Below are positions 7,609 through 14,818 of a stretch of DNA of 18,808 nt, one piece after another (position 1 is the first letter of the stretch; each line of letters opens with the position of its first letter). A program made the position numbers and the translations under genes. Source of the DNA: Methanoregula sp. (GTDB taxonomy: Archaea; Halobacteriota; Methanomicrobia; Methanomicrobiales; Methanospirillaceae); the NCBI GenBank assembly GCA_030653335.1, contig JAURZP010000369.1, positions 1 to 18,808 of the forward strand, given 5' to 3'. A model generated the notes under the pieces. The model made no database searches. It was given only the letters and a program-made list of their open reading frames with translations, and had not been told where the DNA came from.

Positions 7609-8337
7609 ATGCAGAAAATGTCTAATATTACACAAAAAAATGTCGATAAGTTTATCGCAACGAATGATATTGCAAATTACTATCGACAATATGGCTGGAA
7701 AAATGACCGATGGACAGGTGTATTCAGTGATATCCTTCTGCTCGAACAGAGTGTCGGCACAGCCGCGAGAGATCAGCAGATTACCAAGAGCCACATCCTC
7801 AAGATCGCTCAATGGGGAGGGCTTCCGAACACAGAGAGAATCCAGTGCCTGAAAGATCCTCTTGTGTTGCCCCTATATGATGGGATGGAAATCTCTATGG
7901 CCATAAAAAATGATCCGTTAACTGCAGTGAGGATGATAAGCCAGCAGACAACCGGTATCGGACCTACCTATATCAGCAAAGTACTCCGGTTTGCGGCACC
8001 AACCTTGTATGGGGCGATAGATTCCCGTCTTGTTCGTGTCTTTGGGGCAGGGGATCCAAAATCCAGCAGAATGCGAATTCTAAATTTGAAGGCAAATCAA
8101 GCCAAAAGTAAACGCTGGTCTATTGGCCAAGACAACTGGCCGAGCGAATTTGGAACATGGCTCGCCATTCTTGGCCACATTGCCGGAACTCTGAATGCAT
8201 CCGGTGTCACGTGCCCACACCCAGCTCAACTCATAGACGCTAAATTACGTCAAACGGGAACTTGGTTACCTGCTGATGTGGAAATGGCGTTATTTTCTTA
8301 TGCATCTCTAACGATTTACGGCAGTTCAGTAACATAG
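7609..8337 (+). CDS. HhH-GPD-like (DNA-glycosylase fold) protein
   Basis: 242 residues from ATG 7609, chosen because GGTGA (7599-7603) lies 5 nt upstream; the in-frame GTG 7600 overlaps that site. The centre carries a helix-hairpin-helix motif (TTGIGPTYISKVLRF, GIG at 116-118). About 20 residues later comes AIDSRLVRVFG, where D138 lies where HhH-GPD glycosylases carry their catalytic Asp. The Lys expected in bifunctional glycosylases just after the hairpin (as in VGTK of OGG1) is not present, so it would be monofunctional or only DNA-binding. The rest is helical; a Trp-rich stretch (WSIGQDNWPSEFGTWLAILGH) follows. No Fe-S cysteine cluster is seen. It is probably cotranscribed with the OB-fold gene. 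A role in base excision or in recognising modified DNA is inferred, not shown. Confidence 0.6.
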   Translation: MQKMSNITQKNVDKFIATNDIANYYRQYGWKNDRWTGVFSDILLLEQSVGTAARDQQITKSHILKIAQWGGLPNTERIQCLKDPLVLPLYDGMEISMAIKNDPLTAVRMISQQTTGIGPTYISKVLRFAAPTLYGAIDSRLVRVFGAGDPKSSRMRILNLKANQAKSKRWSIGQDNWPSEFGTWLAILGHIAGTLNASGVTCPHPAQLIDAKLRQTGTWLPADVEMALFSYASLTIYGSSVT

Positions 8338-8362
8338 ATTGAATGCAAACCCCCCAATAATT

Positions 8363-8372
8363 TTTATATTTA
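8363..8372 (+). promoter_or_regulatory. Probable box A (TATA) for the acidic TPR gene
   Basis: TTTATATTTA lies about 80-90 bp before the TPR gene start and is the only strong TATA-like sequence in this gap. It suggests separate transcription of the TPR gene with a leader of some 50 nt. Confidence 0.45.
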
Positions 8373-8451
8373 TCAAACGGCGGTAAAAAAGCAAGGTTTA
8401 TCGATTGACAATTGAAGTTGTTGTATAGAACAAACAGAGAACGTGAGTAAA

Positions 8452-9315
8452 ATGGATTTTTTGGCTAATAATATTAAAAATTTGATTACAAAAGGAAATC
8501 TTCTAGCCGAATTGGGCCATTACGACGAAGCCCTCTCTTACTATTTTAGAATTTTAGAAATTGATCCCAGTAATCAGGAAGTTTTATTGAATCTGGGCCA
8601 TTCCCTGATTGAATTAAAAAAATACCCTGAAGCAATAACCTGTTATGACACACTGCTAAAAATAAACTTCAAAAATTCACTCGCATGGCAACAAAAAGGT
8701 TACATTCTTTTACAGATGGATCGGACCGAAGAGGCGATTTCCTGTCTTGATTTTTCAATACAAAACAATCCGGATAACTCCGATGCTCTTCTTTTATTAG
8801 CATCGACGTTAATGAAATTGAAAAAATATAATGAAGCAATTTTATGTTATGATAAGTGTCTCGAAACATGTGATCCTGATTTTTATGTTAAAGCATTATG
8901 GAGTAGAGGTCTCGCCTTTGACAAACTAGGACAAAAAAACGAGAGTAATACTCAAGAAAAAATTGAATCTAATTCCACTATTAAGATAAATTGTGAAGAT
9001 TCTGCTCCAACGTCCACAGGACATCTGAATTATTACGAAAGTGTTGGTAACATTCAACGTTTCATTAACGATGAAGTTGAAATTCCTCCCGGTAGTTTTT
9101 GGCAATTGGCTCAAGCGGAGAGTGATAATTCATCCGTGGAAACTGAAGAAGAGCCCGATTATTCCGATGATTACTCGCCGGAACGTGATGAGGAATCCGA
9201 TGAGGAATATTATGAAAGATTAGAGCGTGAGATGGAAGACCTTGGAGATTATAATGAAATTCAATATTATCGAACCTGTGAAAATAGCGAAGACGATTAC
9301 GAACTGGAATATTGA
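8452..9315 (+). CDS. TPR protein with a strongly acidic C-terminal tail
   Basis: 287 residues from ATG 8452, with GTGAG 4-5 nt upstream; the overlapping in-frame GTG 8443 is an alternative start adding three residues. There are four to five TPR units over about residues 10-165, with repeats built on LGHYDEALSYYFRILEIDPS, LKKYPEAITCYD, MDRTEEAISCLD and LKKYNEAILCYD. A variable linker follows, and from about residue 205 the chain is extremely Asp/Glu/Tyr-rich (e.g. EEEPDYSDDYSPERDEES). No membrane segment is present. The TPR part should bind a peptide partner. The acidic tail could mimic nucleic acid or bind basic proteins or metal, but this is speculation. The gene is visibly AT-rich compared with the ruv region, consistent with an accessory origin. 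Confidence 0.85.
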   Translation: MDFLANNIKNLITKGNLLAELGHYDEALSYYFRILEIDPSNQEVLLNLGHSLIELKKYPEAITCYDTLLKINFKNSLAWQQKGYILLQMDRTEEAISCLDFSIQNNPDNSDALLLLASTLMKLKKYNEAILCYDKCLETCDPDFYVKALWSRGLAFDKLGQKNESNTQEKIESNSTIKINCEDSAPTSTGHLNYYESVGNIQRFINDEVEIPPGSFWQLAQAESDNSSVETEEEPDYSDDYSPERDEESDEEYYERLEREMEDLGDYNEIQYYRTCENSEDDYELEY

Positions 9316-9429
9316 GGTCTTTGAAAGCAAAAATTTCCTATCAATCTTTGTAAAAATGATGATTCCGTAACCCTGTCAAGACTTGTTCTACTCTCAATTG
9401 GGTGATTCCCCGAACATTAATAACAGGGA

Positions 9430-9495
9430 TTTTGATCCATACTTATTTCGCATTAAGAAGCAATTTCCAAATACAGATATAACTGAGGTATTACC
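9430..9495 (+). promoter_or_regulatory. Promoter/leader shared with the first NHL gene
   Basis: TTTTGATCCAT followed by ACTTATTTCGCATTA (9430-9455) matches 4755-4780 with two substitutions, at the same 66-bp distance from the start. TGAGGT (9484-9489) precedes the GTG by 6 nt, as in copy 1. The two genes are probably expressed under the same conditions. Confidence 0.65.
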
Positions 9496-10890
9496 GTGTC
9501 TTATAATCTCATTCAAGGTAAACCAATAATTAAGAATTCAGTGAAAGTCATTCTGTGCCTTCTCCTATTCTTTGTACTTGTGCAGGGGGTTCAGGCGGCA
9601 GAAACGTATACGTTTGTTACTAAGTGGGGGTCATCTGGATCCGGAGATGGGCAGTTTAACGTTCCCTTCGGAGTTACAGTAGATTCTTTGGGCAATGTTT
9701 ACATCGTTGATATCTATAACAATCGGATCCAGAAGTTCAGTTCGACTGGGACATTTTTAGCAAAGTGGGGGACATCAGGAACGAGTGATGGGCAGTTTTT
9801 CAATCCCGATGGTATCGCAGTAGATTCATCAGGCAATGTCTACGTTGCTGACAATGGCAACCATCGGATCCAGAAGTTCGGTTCAACCGGGACATTTTTA
9901 ACAAAGTGGGGGGGGATGCTGGGAACAGGAAACGGGCAGTTCCATACTCCTCAAGGTGTCGCAGTAGATTCGTCAGGCAATGTCTACATTGCTGACATCA
10001 ACAACTATCGGATCCAGAAGTTCAATTCTGGTGGGACATTTTTAGCGAAATGGGGGGCACAGGGAACAGGAGACGGGCAATTTACCATTCCCTTCAGTGT
10101 CGCAGTAGATTCTTCGGGCAATGTCTACGTCGCTGAAGGCAGCAGGATCCAGAAGTTCAGTTCGACGGGGACATTTATAACGAAGTGGGGATCTACTGGG
10201 TCTGGTGACGGGCAGTTCCAAACATCTCGTGGTGTCGCAGTAGATTCGTCAGGCAATGTCTATATTGTTGACACGGATAACAATCGGATCCAGAAATTCA
10301 GTTCGACGGGGACATTTATAACGAAGTGGGGATCTACGGGGTCTGGTGACGGGCAGTTCAAAAGCCCCTATGGTATCGCAGTAGATTCATCAGGCAATGT
10401 CTACGTTGCTGACACGTCAAATTATCGGATCCAGAAGTTTGCAATTCAAATTGCAACCCCCACACCCACTCCAACAACTATTGCGACGACAGTTCCAACA
10501 ACGGTACCTATTACCACTATAACTACAGTTCCAACGACAAATATCATCACTCAACATACTACCACGATCACTACAGTTCCAACAACTACATCTACCACAG
10601 CCCCGCCCACAACACAGACAACCGCAATAACGACCGGACAAACAACGGTAGTAACTACAGTACCAACAACATTACCCACAACAGGGCAAACTACCAGTCT
10701 TACGATAGCACCAACTCCAACAATATCCACATCTCCCACGAGTTCTATGGAGAAATTACTTGAAGATCAGAACAAAAAAATTGACGAACAGAATCGGTTA
10801 ATTGCCGAACAAAACAAAAAAATTGCGGAACAAAGCGATTTATTGAGCCAGCTTCTTAATTATTTAAAAGGGGTTTTTGGCTGGAAATAA
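9496..10890 (+). CDS. Secreted six-bladed NHL-repeat beta-propeller protein, copy 2
   Basis: 464 residues, same architecture as the protein at 4821. It has a signal peptide (about 16-34, ending VQGVQAAE) and six NHL blades over about residues 40-325, with WG-x-x-G, DGQF, VAVDSSGNVYV and NRIQKFSSTGTF in each. A Thr/Pro-rich stalk (about 328-415) follows, then a longer heptad-like coiled coil (KKIDEQNRLIAEQNKKIAEQ) and a hydrophobic end (LLNYLKGVFGWK). Blade 4 is shortened by a few residues between strands (VAEGSRIQKF). It is secreted and probably envelope-associated. With no anchor helix, retention may come from coiled-coil assembly. The ligand is unknown; NHL propellers bind proteins, RNA or carbohydrates. 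The two paralogues flank four unrelated genes. Confidence 0.92.
   Translation: MSYNLIQGKPIIKNSVKVILCLLLFFVLVQGVQAAETYTFVTKWGSSGSGDGQFNVPFGVTVDSLGNVYIVDIYNNRIQKFSSTGTFLAKWGTSGTSDGQFFNPDGIAVDSSGNVYVADNGNHRIQKFGSTGTFLTKWGGMLGTGNGQFHTPQGVAVDSSGNVYIADINNYRIQKFNSGGTFLAKWGAQGTGDGQFTIPFSVAVDSSGNVYVAEGSRIQKFSSTGTFITKWGSTGSGDGQFQTSRGVAVDSSGNVYIVDTDNNRIQKFSSTGTFITKWGSTGSGDGQFKSPYGIAVDSSGNVYVADTSNYRIQKFAIQIATPTPTPTTIATTVPTTVPITTITTVPTTNIITQHTTTITTVPTTTSTTAPPTTQTTAITTGQTTVVTTVPTTLPTTGQTTSLTIAPTPTISTSPTSSMEKLLEDQNKKIDEQNRLIAEQNKKIAEQSDLLSQLLNYLKGVFGWK
9620..10440 (+). repeat. Tandem blade repeats in NHL gene 2, with a near-identical recent pair
   Basis: The 63 bp at 10156-10218 recur at 10297-10359 with a single difference, exactly 141 bp (one blade) apart, and similarity continues beyond. 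This marks a recent duplication or conversion of blades. The other blades are more diverged. Confidence 0.85.
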
Positions 10891-10897
10891 TTTTTTT
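10891..10897 (+). terminator. Oligo-T terminator after NHL gene 2
   Basis: A T7 run directly follows the TAA stop, as in the paralogue. A second T-rich stretch follows near 10903. Confidence 0.55.
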
Positions 10898-11304
10898 CAA
10901 TAATTTTAATTGGTCAAATTTTGTTCCAAATGGTTAATTTTTAAACCAATCGGAAATAGGGGTTGCGGTTGACACGCAGACGCTCGGTCATGTTCACTCA
11001 TCCTCGCTCCTCACATACCGCTTCGCGGATTGTTCGTCGCTGTTGATCGTACTCCTGCTGAACGGTCAGTGACACTTCCACCACGACATCGCGCTGATGC
11101 ACTCGCCCGTGCAAACGCAGGGCCGCTGCCGCCACACAAGTTCCCCACCCATTATTTTAGAAATCACATGGTGATGCTGGGCAATTCAAGGATGTTTCCC
11201 CTCAAAAAAAGGAGTTAACTCCGATCGCAAAAACCCCTAATCCGGGCATTTTACGGGCTTTGATTTCTGTATCTCTTCAAAATGGGCTCCGATTAGATGT
11301 AAAT

Positions 11305-11355
11305 GACCCCCTGTTCGATCGAAAACTCCTGGAGTATTTGCATGAACAGGGGGTC
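11305..11355. repeat. Perfect 12-bp inverted repeat
   Basis: GACCCCCTGTTC (11305-11316) and GAACAGGGGGTC (11344-11355) are exact reverse complements separated by 27 nt. The spacer contains a smaller self-complementary CTCCTGGAG. The long GC-rich stem in a gene-free region suggests a structured RNA or an element end. Confidence 0.75.
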
Positions 11356-11418
11356 CGGAGTGTGTCAGACAAAGCCAGAAACCGGGTCAGTTCCCAGTTC
11401 CAAAAGATACACTATTCT

Positions 11419-11435
11419 GAGCCCGATACGGGCTC
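11419..11435. repeat. 7-bp hairpin GAGCCCG-ATA-CGGGCTC
   Basis: A perfect 7-bp stem with a 3-nt loop, 64 bp downstream of the 12-bp inverted repeat. No T tract follows, so it is not an obvious terminator. Confidence 0.6.
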
Positions 11436-11826
11436 CGATTGTCATTTTCATGATCCAGTTTCCGGGTTTTTTGGAGGTGGTGTCAACATCTCGAAAAAAA
11501 TATCGATTAAAACGCTTGTTTTCGAAAAAGAAGCATTTTAAATCGAATAAAACCTGTTGAAATAGCGGGCTTTTGGCGGTCACGTTTTTTGACACATATT
11601 TCAGGTTGATTTTTAAGAGAAACTGCCTGCAAAGGCCCGTGGTGGACGTCTATCGCGATCACGTCGGAGATTTTTGGGATTAATGAGGTTTTTGGGAGTT
11701 TTAAATGATTCCGGTTCAAGGGGGAGTGCGGGTAGAGTTTTTCCCGGAAAAAGTTTCCTGATTTTTATCAGACGCCAGAAAATTTTTCCGGATTTTCAGT
11801 GAGCCGCCAAATTTTTTTTCAGATTT

Positions 11827-11839
11827 AAAAAAAGAAAAA
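11827..11839 (-). terminator. Oligo-T terminator of the Beta_propel gene
   Basis: Read on the minus strand, a T5-C-T7 tract begins 7 nt after the stop codon. This fits archaeal U-rich termination. Confidence 0.5.
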
Positions 11840-11845
11840 TCTCTC

Positions 11846-13993
11846 TCACTCTGCCCTCCGCATCACCGGATACAGCACCGCATCCTTCCCGTCAATCTGA
11901 ATCGTTGACACCGTTGTATTGATCTGGCTTAAGGAATTTGCAAGAATCTTTGCTGATGAAAGGGTGTACAGCGTTCCGCCAATGTAAAGCGAGCGCTTCA
12001 CTTCATTCCGCGAGCTGCCATAGTAATAATATCCACTGCCACCCGTACCGTGCTCTACGGTGCCCTTCAGGACAAAACCGGTATCCGGGTTCACTCCAAA
12101 CACGTACGCTCCGTACCAGATCTGTGGCTGGTCCCCGCTCAGTTTTTTATCCTGCACTGCGTCCTGCTTCACAACCCGGGCCGGGATCACAAGCAGGTTC
12201 TTTTCCTTGTTGAACAGGAATGCCCGGTGATCCGATAGCGCAGCGGAGTCTGAGCCGGCATCGCCGATCTCAACTTTTCCTACCTGCCGTGGTTGCGCGA
12301 CATCCGAGACATCGAAGAGTGCCAGCTTCAGTCCCTGTGTTGACACACCGCCCCAGTCGTTGGTTGCTGTCTCTTTCCCAATCCCGATGATGAGGTTCTT
12401 GTCATACGGGTGGAGGTAATCCGAGTAGCCGGGGATCTTGAGTTTTCCGAGGATCTTCGGGCTTGTTGGTGTCGAGAGATCGATCACAAAGAACGGGTCT
12501 ATGCGTTTGAACGTGACCATGTAGAGCCGGTCACCGATGAACCGCGTCGAGTAGATCTTCTCCTGTTCGGCAATGTGCGTGAGTGACCCAATCGTCTTCA
12601 TCGCACTGTCGAGCACAAAGACGTTGTTGTACTCGTACTGTCCCCTTGTTGTCCAGACATCGGACGTGGTGGCAACCCGGAGGTTGCCGCTATATTCATC
12701 CATGGCAAACTGGTTCTTGAGATATCCCGGTACTTCCCCTTTTGCTATGTAGCTGATCGCCCCGTTGTTGATCCCGATCTTGTGGATTATTGTTGTGCTC
12801 TGGTCGATCTCTTTCTTGCGGATCGCTTCCTGCTCACCGCTCTTTAACTCTGCGATGGCCACCTGTTTGTCCGCCTCGCTCATGGTATTGAAATCCTTGA
12901 TAACTGAGGATACTGATAGCGGTGATGCACTGCCAGATCCCACGGAACTCTGCGCCACACCCATGGCGGGTTCAACGATTCCGCGCATCGGGCGGTAGAT
13001 ATTGTGGTACTTCTGGTAGCTCACGTACATTGCATCGGGCGATACATAGACGATGTTGCCGCTGCCGACAAGGTACGTTTTTGCATCTTTCGTATCACCG
13101 GTCCGGGCATCAAAAGATGTCACGGTGGTAAAGTCGTACTGGCGTTCGGGATTATCGAAGTAGTACACGTCCGGTTTAATGACAACTTTTGCATTCTCCT
13201 TAACCGCAGGGACGATGATCCGGTCATTGTACGGGTACACCGATTCACGGGAGAGCAGGTATACCGTATCACCAATCATCCGGGCGTTCACATAATTGCC
13301 GTCAATGGTGTAATCTTTGAGCAGCTTTGGCTGAGCCCTGTCACTGATATCATAAAAGACTGCATGGGTGACCGGCGCAGAGCGGTAGTACGGGTACCGC
13401 GGGGGCATCATCGCAAGCTTCGCTGCGACATCTGTGCCCTGTGGTGTGTCCCCGCTTGAAATTTCTGAAGTACCGCTCTTTAAGAGCACGAGCCGGTCAC
13501 CACTGATGAAGATCTCGCGGGGTGTATCTTCAAGATCAGTCTTTGAAATGATGGATGCCGAGGATGCCGGGTATGCATCCACGATCGTAAGCGTGCTGCC
13601 CGAGATCACGTAGATGTAGCGGGCATCGTTCTTGACAAAGTCCGGTTCATCGACACCGGCAACCTGCACATTGGTTTCTGAATAACCGGGCGAACCGATG
13701 CTACCGGAAGAAGGAATAGCGCCCGATAATGAAGTGCCCTTTGCAGAGGACTCCTGTACAGCCATAACCGGGACAACCATACGATTCGATGATCCCGCCC
13801 CGTCAGTGAAATAGTCAGAACCCTGTGCAAGCTGGGTATTGTTCGTAATGTAATTGCGGATCTCTTCAGCCGAACTGAATTTTTTAATATCCCCTGCCGG
13901 TACCGTTGTGCTCATGCACCCGCTGGCAATGACTGCAGCGAGAATGAGCACGAGCGTGGTAAATGCGACAAGAGTGAGTTTCCTGTAAGACAT
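11846..13993 (-). CDS. Predicted lipoprotein with a Beta_propel (PF09826) domain
   Basis: 715 residues. The N-terminus has a hydrophobic segment (LTLVAFTTLVLILAAVIASG) and then Cys26 in a lipobox-like ASGC, so lipid anchoring outside the cell is likely. From about residue 115 it shows the start expected for the family: VAGVDEPDFVKNDARYIYVI, then LTIVDAYP and DTPREIFISGDRLVLLKSG. Repeated propeller strands continue (YDISDRAQPKLLKDYTIDGN; FFVIDLSTPTSPKILGKLKI; LFDVSDVAQPRQVGKVEIGD). The domain is widespread in archaeal and bacterial secreted proteins of unknown function. It is divergent from the small membrane protein at 14125. A GGAT at about 12-15 nt before the ATG is a weak ribosome-binding site. 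No protease or enzyme motif was recognised. Confidence 0.9.
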   Translation of the reverse strand: MSYRKLTLVAFTTLVLILAAVIASGCMSTTVPAGDIKKFSSAEEIRNYITNNTQLAQGSDYFTDGAGSSNRMVVPVMAVQESSAKGTSLSGAIPSSGSIGSPGYSETNVQVAGVDEPDFVKNDARYIYVISGSTLTIVDAYPASSASIISKTDLEDTPREIFISGDRLVLLKSGTSEISSGDTPQGTDVAAKLAMMPPRYPYYRSAPVTHAVFYDISDRAQPKLLKDYTIDGNYVNARMIGDTVYLLSRESVYPYNDRIIVPAVKENAKVVIKPDVYYFDNPERQYDFTTVTSFDARTGDTKDAKTYLVGSGNIVYVSPDAMYVSYQKYHNIYRPMRGIVEPAMGVAQSSVGSGSASPLSVSSVIKDFNTMSEADKQVAIAELKSGEQEAIRKKEIDQSTTIIHKIGINNGAISYIAKGEVPGYLKNQFAMDEYSGNLRVATTSDVWTTRGQYEYNNVFVLDSAMKTIGSLTHIAEQEKIYSTRFIGDRLYMVTFKRIDPFFVIDLSTPTSPKILGKLKIPGYSDYLHPYDKNLIIGIGKETATNDWGGVSTQGLKLALFDVSDVAQPRQVGKVEIGDAGSDSAALSDHRAFLFNKEKNLLVIPARVVKQDAVQDKKLSGDQPQIWYGAYVFGVNPDTGFVLKGTVEHGTGGSGYYYYGSSRNEVKRSLYIGGTLYTLSSAKILANSLSQINTTVSTIQIDGKDAVLYPVMRRAE

Positions 13994-14100
13994 AGTTGTT
14001 CAGGATCCTTTACACTGGAAAAGATGATGAATCTGGCGTTGACTGCGAAAAAAATCGAAGTAATCGCGTTTTTCTCCACTCTGACCACAAACCTATTCGT

Positions 14101-14114
14101 TAAGCATACGCTTA
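14101..14114. promoter_or_regulatory. Small inverted repeat just upstream of the 14125 gene
   Basis: TAAGC (14101-14105) and GCTTA (14110-14114) form a 5-bp inverted repeat ending 10 nt before the start codon, in the divergent intergenic region. It could be an operator; the evidence is weak. Confidence 0.25.
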
Positions 14115-14124
14115 GATCTTTTTT

Positions 14125-14529
14125 ATGAGCAGTAAAATGCATAAAAAGTGTTTAACGGGTTTTATTATCGTTTTAGCACTAGCCATTGTTTGTCTGGCGA
14201 TCCCCGGGATCAGTGCTACGGTGCCTGACGATAACCCGAGGATAACTCCGTTCATGACTTATGCTGATATCGCTGTGACGAATGGATCTTTAACCAATCA
14301 CACCTTCCCAACAGAATACAAGGTAACTCCCACACTCATCAGAGTTCAGGTTGAACTTAAAGAGACTGCCCTGCCCGCTCCGAAAGGGGAGATGGCAGCC
14401 GGTCCACGGGCGATTGGATTTTTTATAGATCCGGTATCTCTTGCGATTTTTATCCTCATCGTTGTTGCAGTGGCAGCCGGCATGGTGTACTTCCTGAAAC
14501 GAAAACGTGATGAGGAAGAGGCGGAGTGA
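14125..14529 (+). CDS. Small secreted/membrane-anchored protein of unknown function
   Basis: 134 residues. It has an N-terminal signal-like hydrophobic segment (about 11-31, GFIIVLALAIVCLAIPGISA). An extracellular part of about 70 residues follows, with N-glycosylation-type sequons (NGSL, NHTF). A C-terminal transmembrane helix (about 101-124, PVSLAIFILIVVAVAAGMVYF) ends in a charged cytoplasmic tail KRKRDEEEAE, so the topology is type I, outside to inside. The family is not recognised. There is no clear ribosome-binding site; translation may be leaderless. It is divergent from the Beta_propel lipoprotein, and a shared envelope role is only a guess. Confidence 0.75.
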   Translation: MSSKMHKKCLTGFIIVLALAIVCLAIPGISATVPDDNPRITPFMTYADIAVTNGSLTNHTFPTEYKVTPTLIRVQVELKETALPAPKGEMAAGPRAIGFFIDPVSLAIFILIVVAVAAGMVYFLKRKRDEEEAE

Positions 14530-14530
14530 A

Positions 14531-14536
14531 TTTTTT
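14531..14536 (+). terminator. Oligo-T terminator after the small membrane protein gene
   Basis: A T6 tract follows the TGA stop by one base. The 280 bp beyond it, to the ruvB stop, contain no supported gene. Confidence 0.4.
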
Positions 14537-14818
14537 AAAAACCTCTCCATGAGAATCCGAGAGTTTTAACATTAATTCTGTGCGATCAATGCATTCCAAA
14601 AAGGGGGTCAGAAACGTATGTTTCAAATTGGGCGAGTGGTTTCCTGCAGACGCAGTCCGAATGGATGATCTGAATCGATCGAACCATTACCCGGCATCAC
14701 GGTCTTGTTGTTGTTTGTCTTAGCGTTGAATACGATCAGCGATTGCAGTAATGGTGCGGAGATGTGCTGGTGTAACCCCCCGGTATCCGAACCAGCGAAT
14801 CCGAGCGGTGTTCCGTCT

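Larger units (their letters stand above)
10898..11826. other. Gene-poor stretch with inverted repeats, possibly a degraded element
   Basis: No reading frame here has a convincing start, ribosome-binding site or recognisable family. The 10970-11150 part is GC-rich and has an open minus-strand frame ending with a TGA near 11021 (VVVEVSLTVQQEYDQQRR), possibly a gene relic. The 11200-11560 part is AT-richer and carries a perfect 12-bp inverted repeat, a 7-bp hairpin and the direct repeat GGGCTCCGATT (about 11284 and 11430). The remaining part to 11826 is low in coding signal. It could hold a non-coding RNA or the remains of an insertion. Confidence 0.45.

Noticed and set aside
10440..10740. Repetitive ACA/ACC-rich tract in the NHL gene, as a satellite or regulatory repeat
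   Set aside because: It encodes the Thr/Pro stalk in frame; minus-strand frames here (Cys/Gly- or Val-rich) are shadows of it.
11030..11218. 62-codon plus-strand frame rich in Arg, Pro and His
   Set aside because: No Shine-Dalgarno or box A. The opposite strand has an equally good open frame in the same GC-rich segment, so this looks like chance openness or a relic.
11260..11541. 93-codon plus-strand frame in the gene-poor stretch
   Set aside because: TTG start without a ribosome-binding site, unconvincing composition, and it runs through the 12-bp inverted repeat and the hairpin; overlapping frames on both strands are equally long.
14620..14818. Minus-strand open frame continuing past the ruvB stop in another frame (KDGTPLGFAG...)
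   Set aside because: No start codon with a ribosome-binding site, no recognised family, and the frame overlaps the end of ruvB; judged fortuitous.
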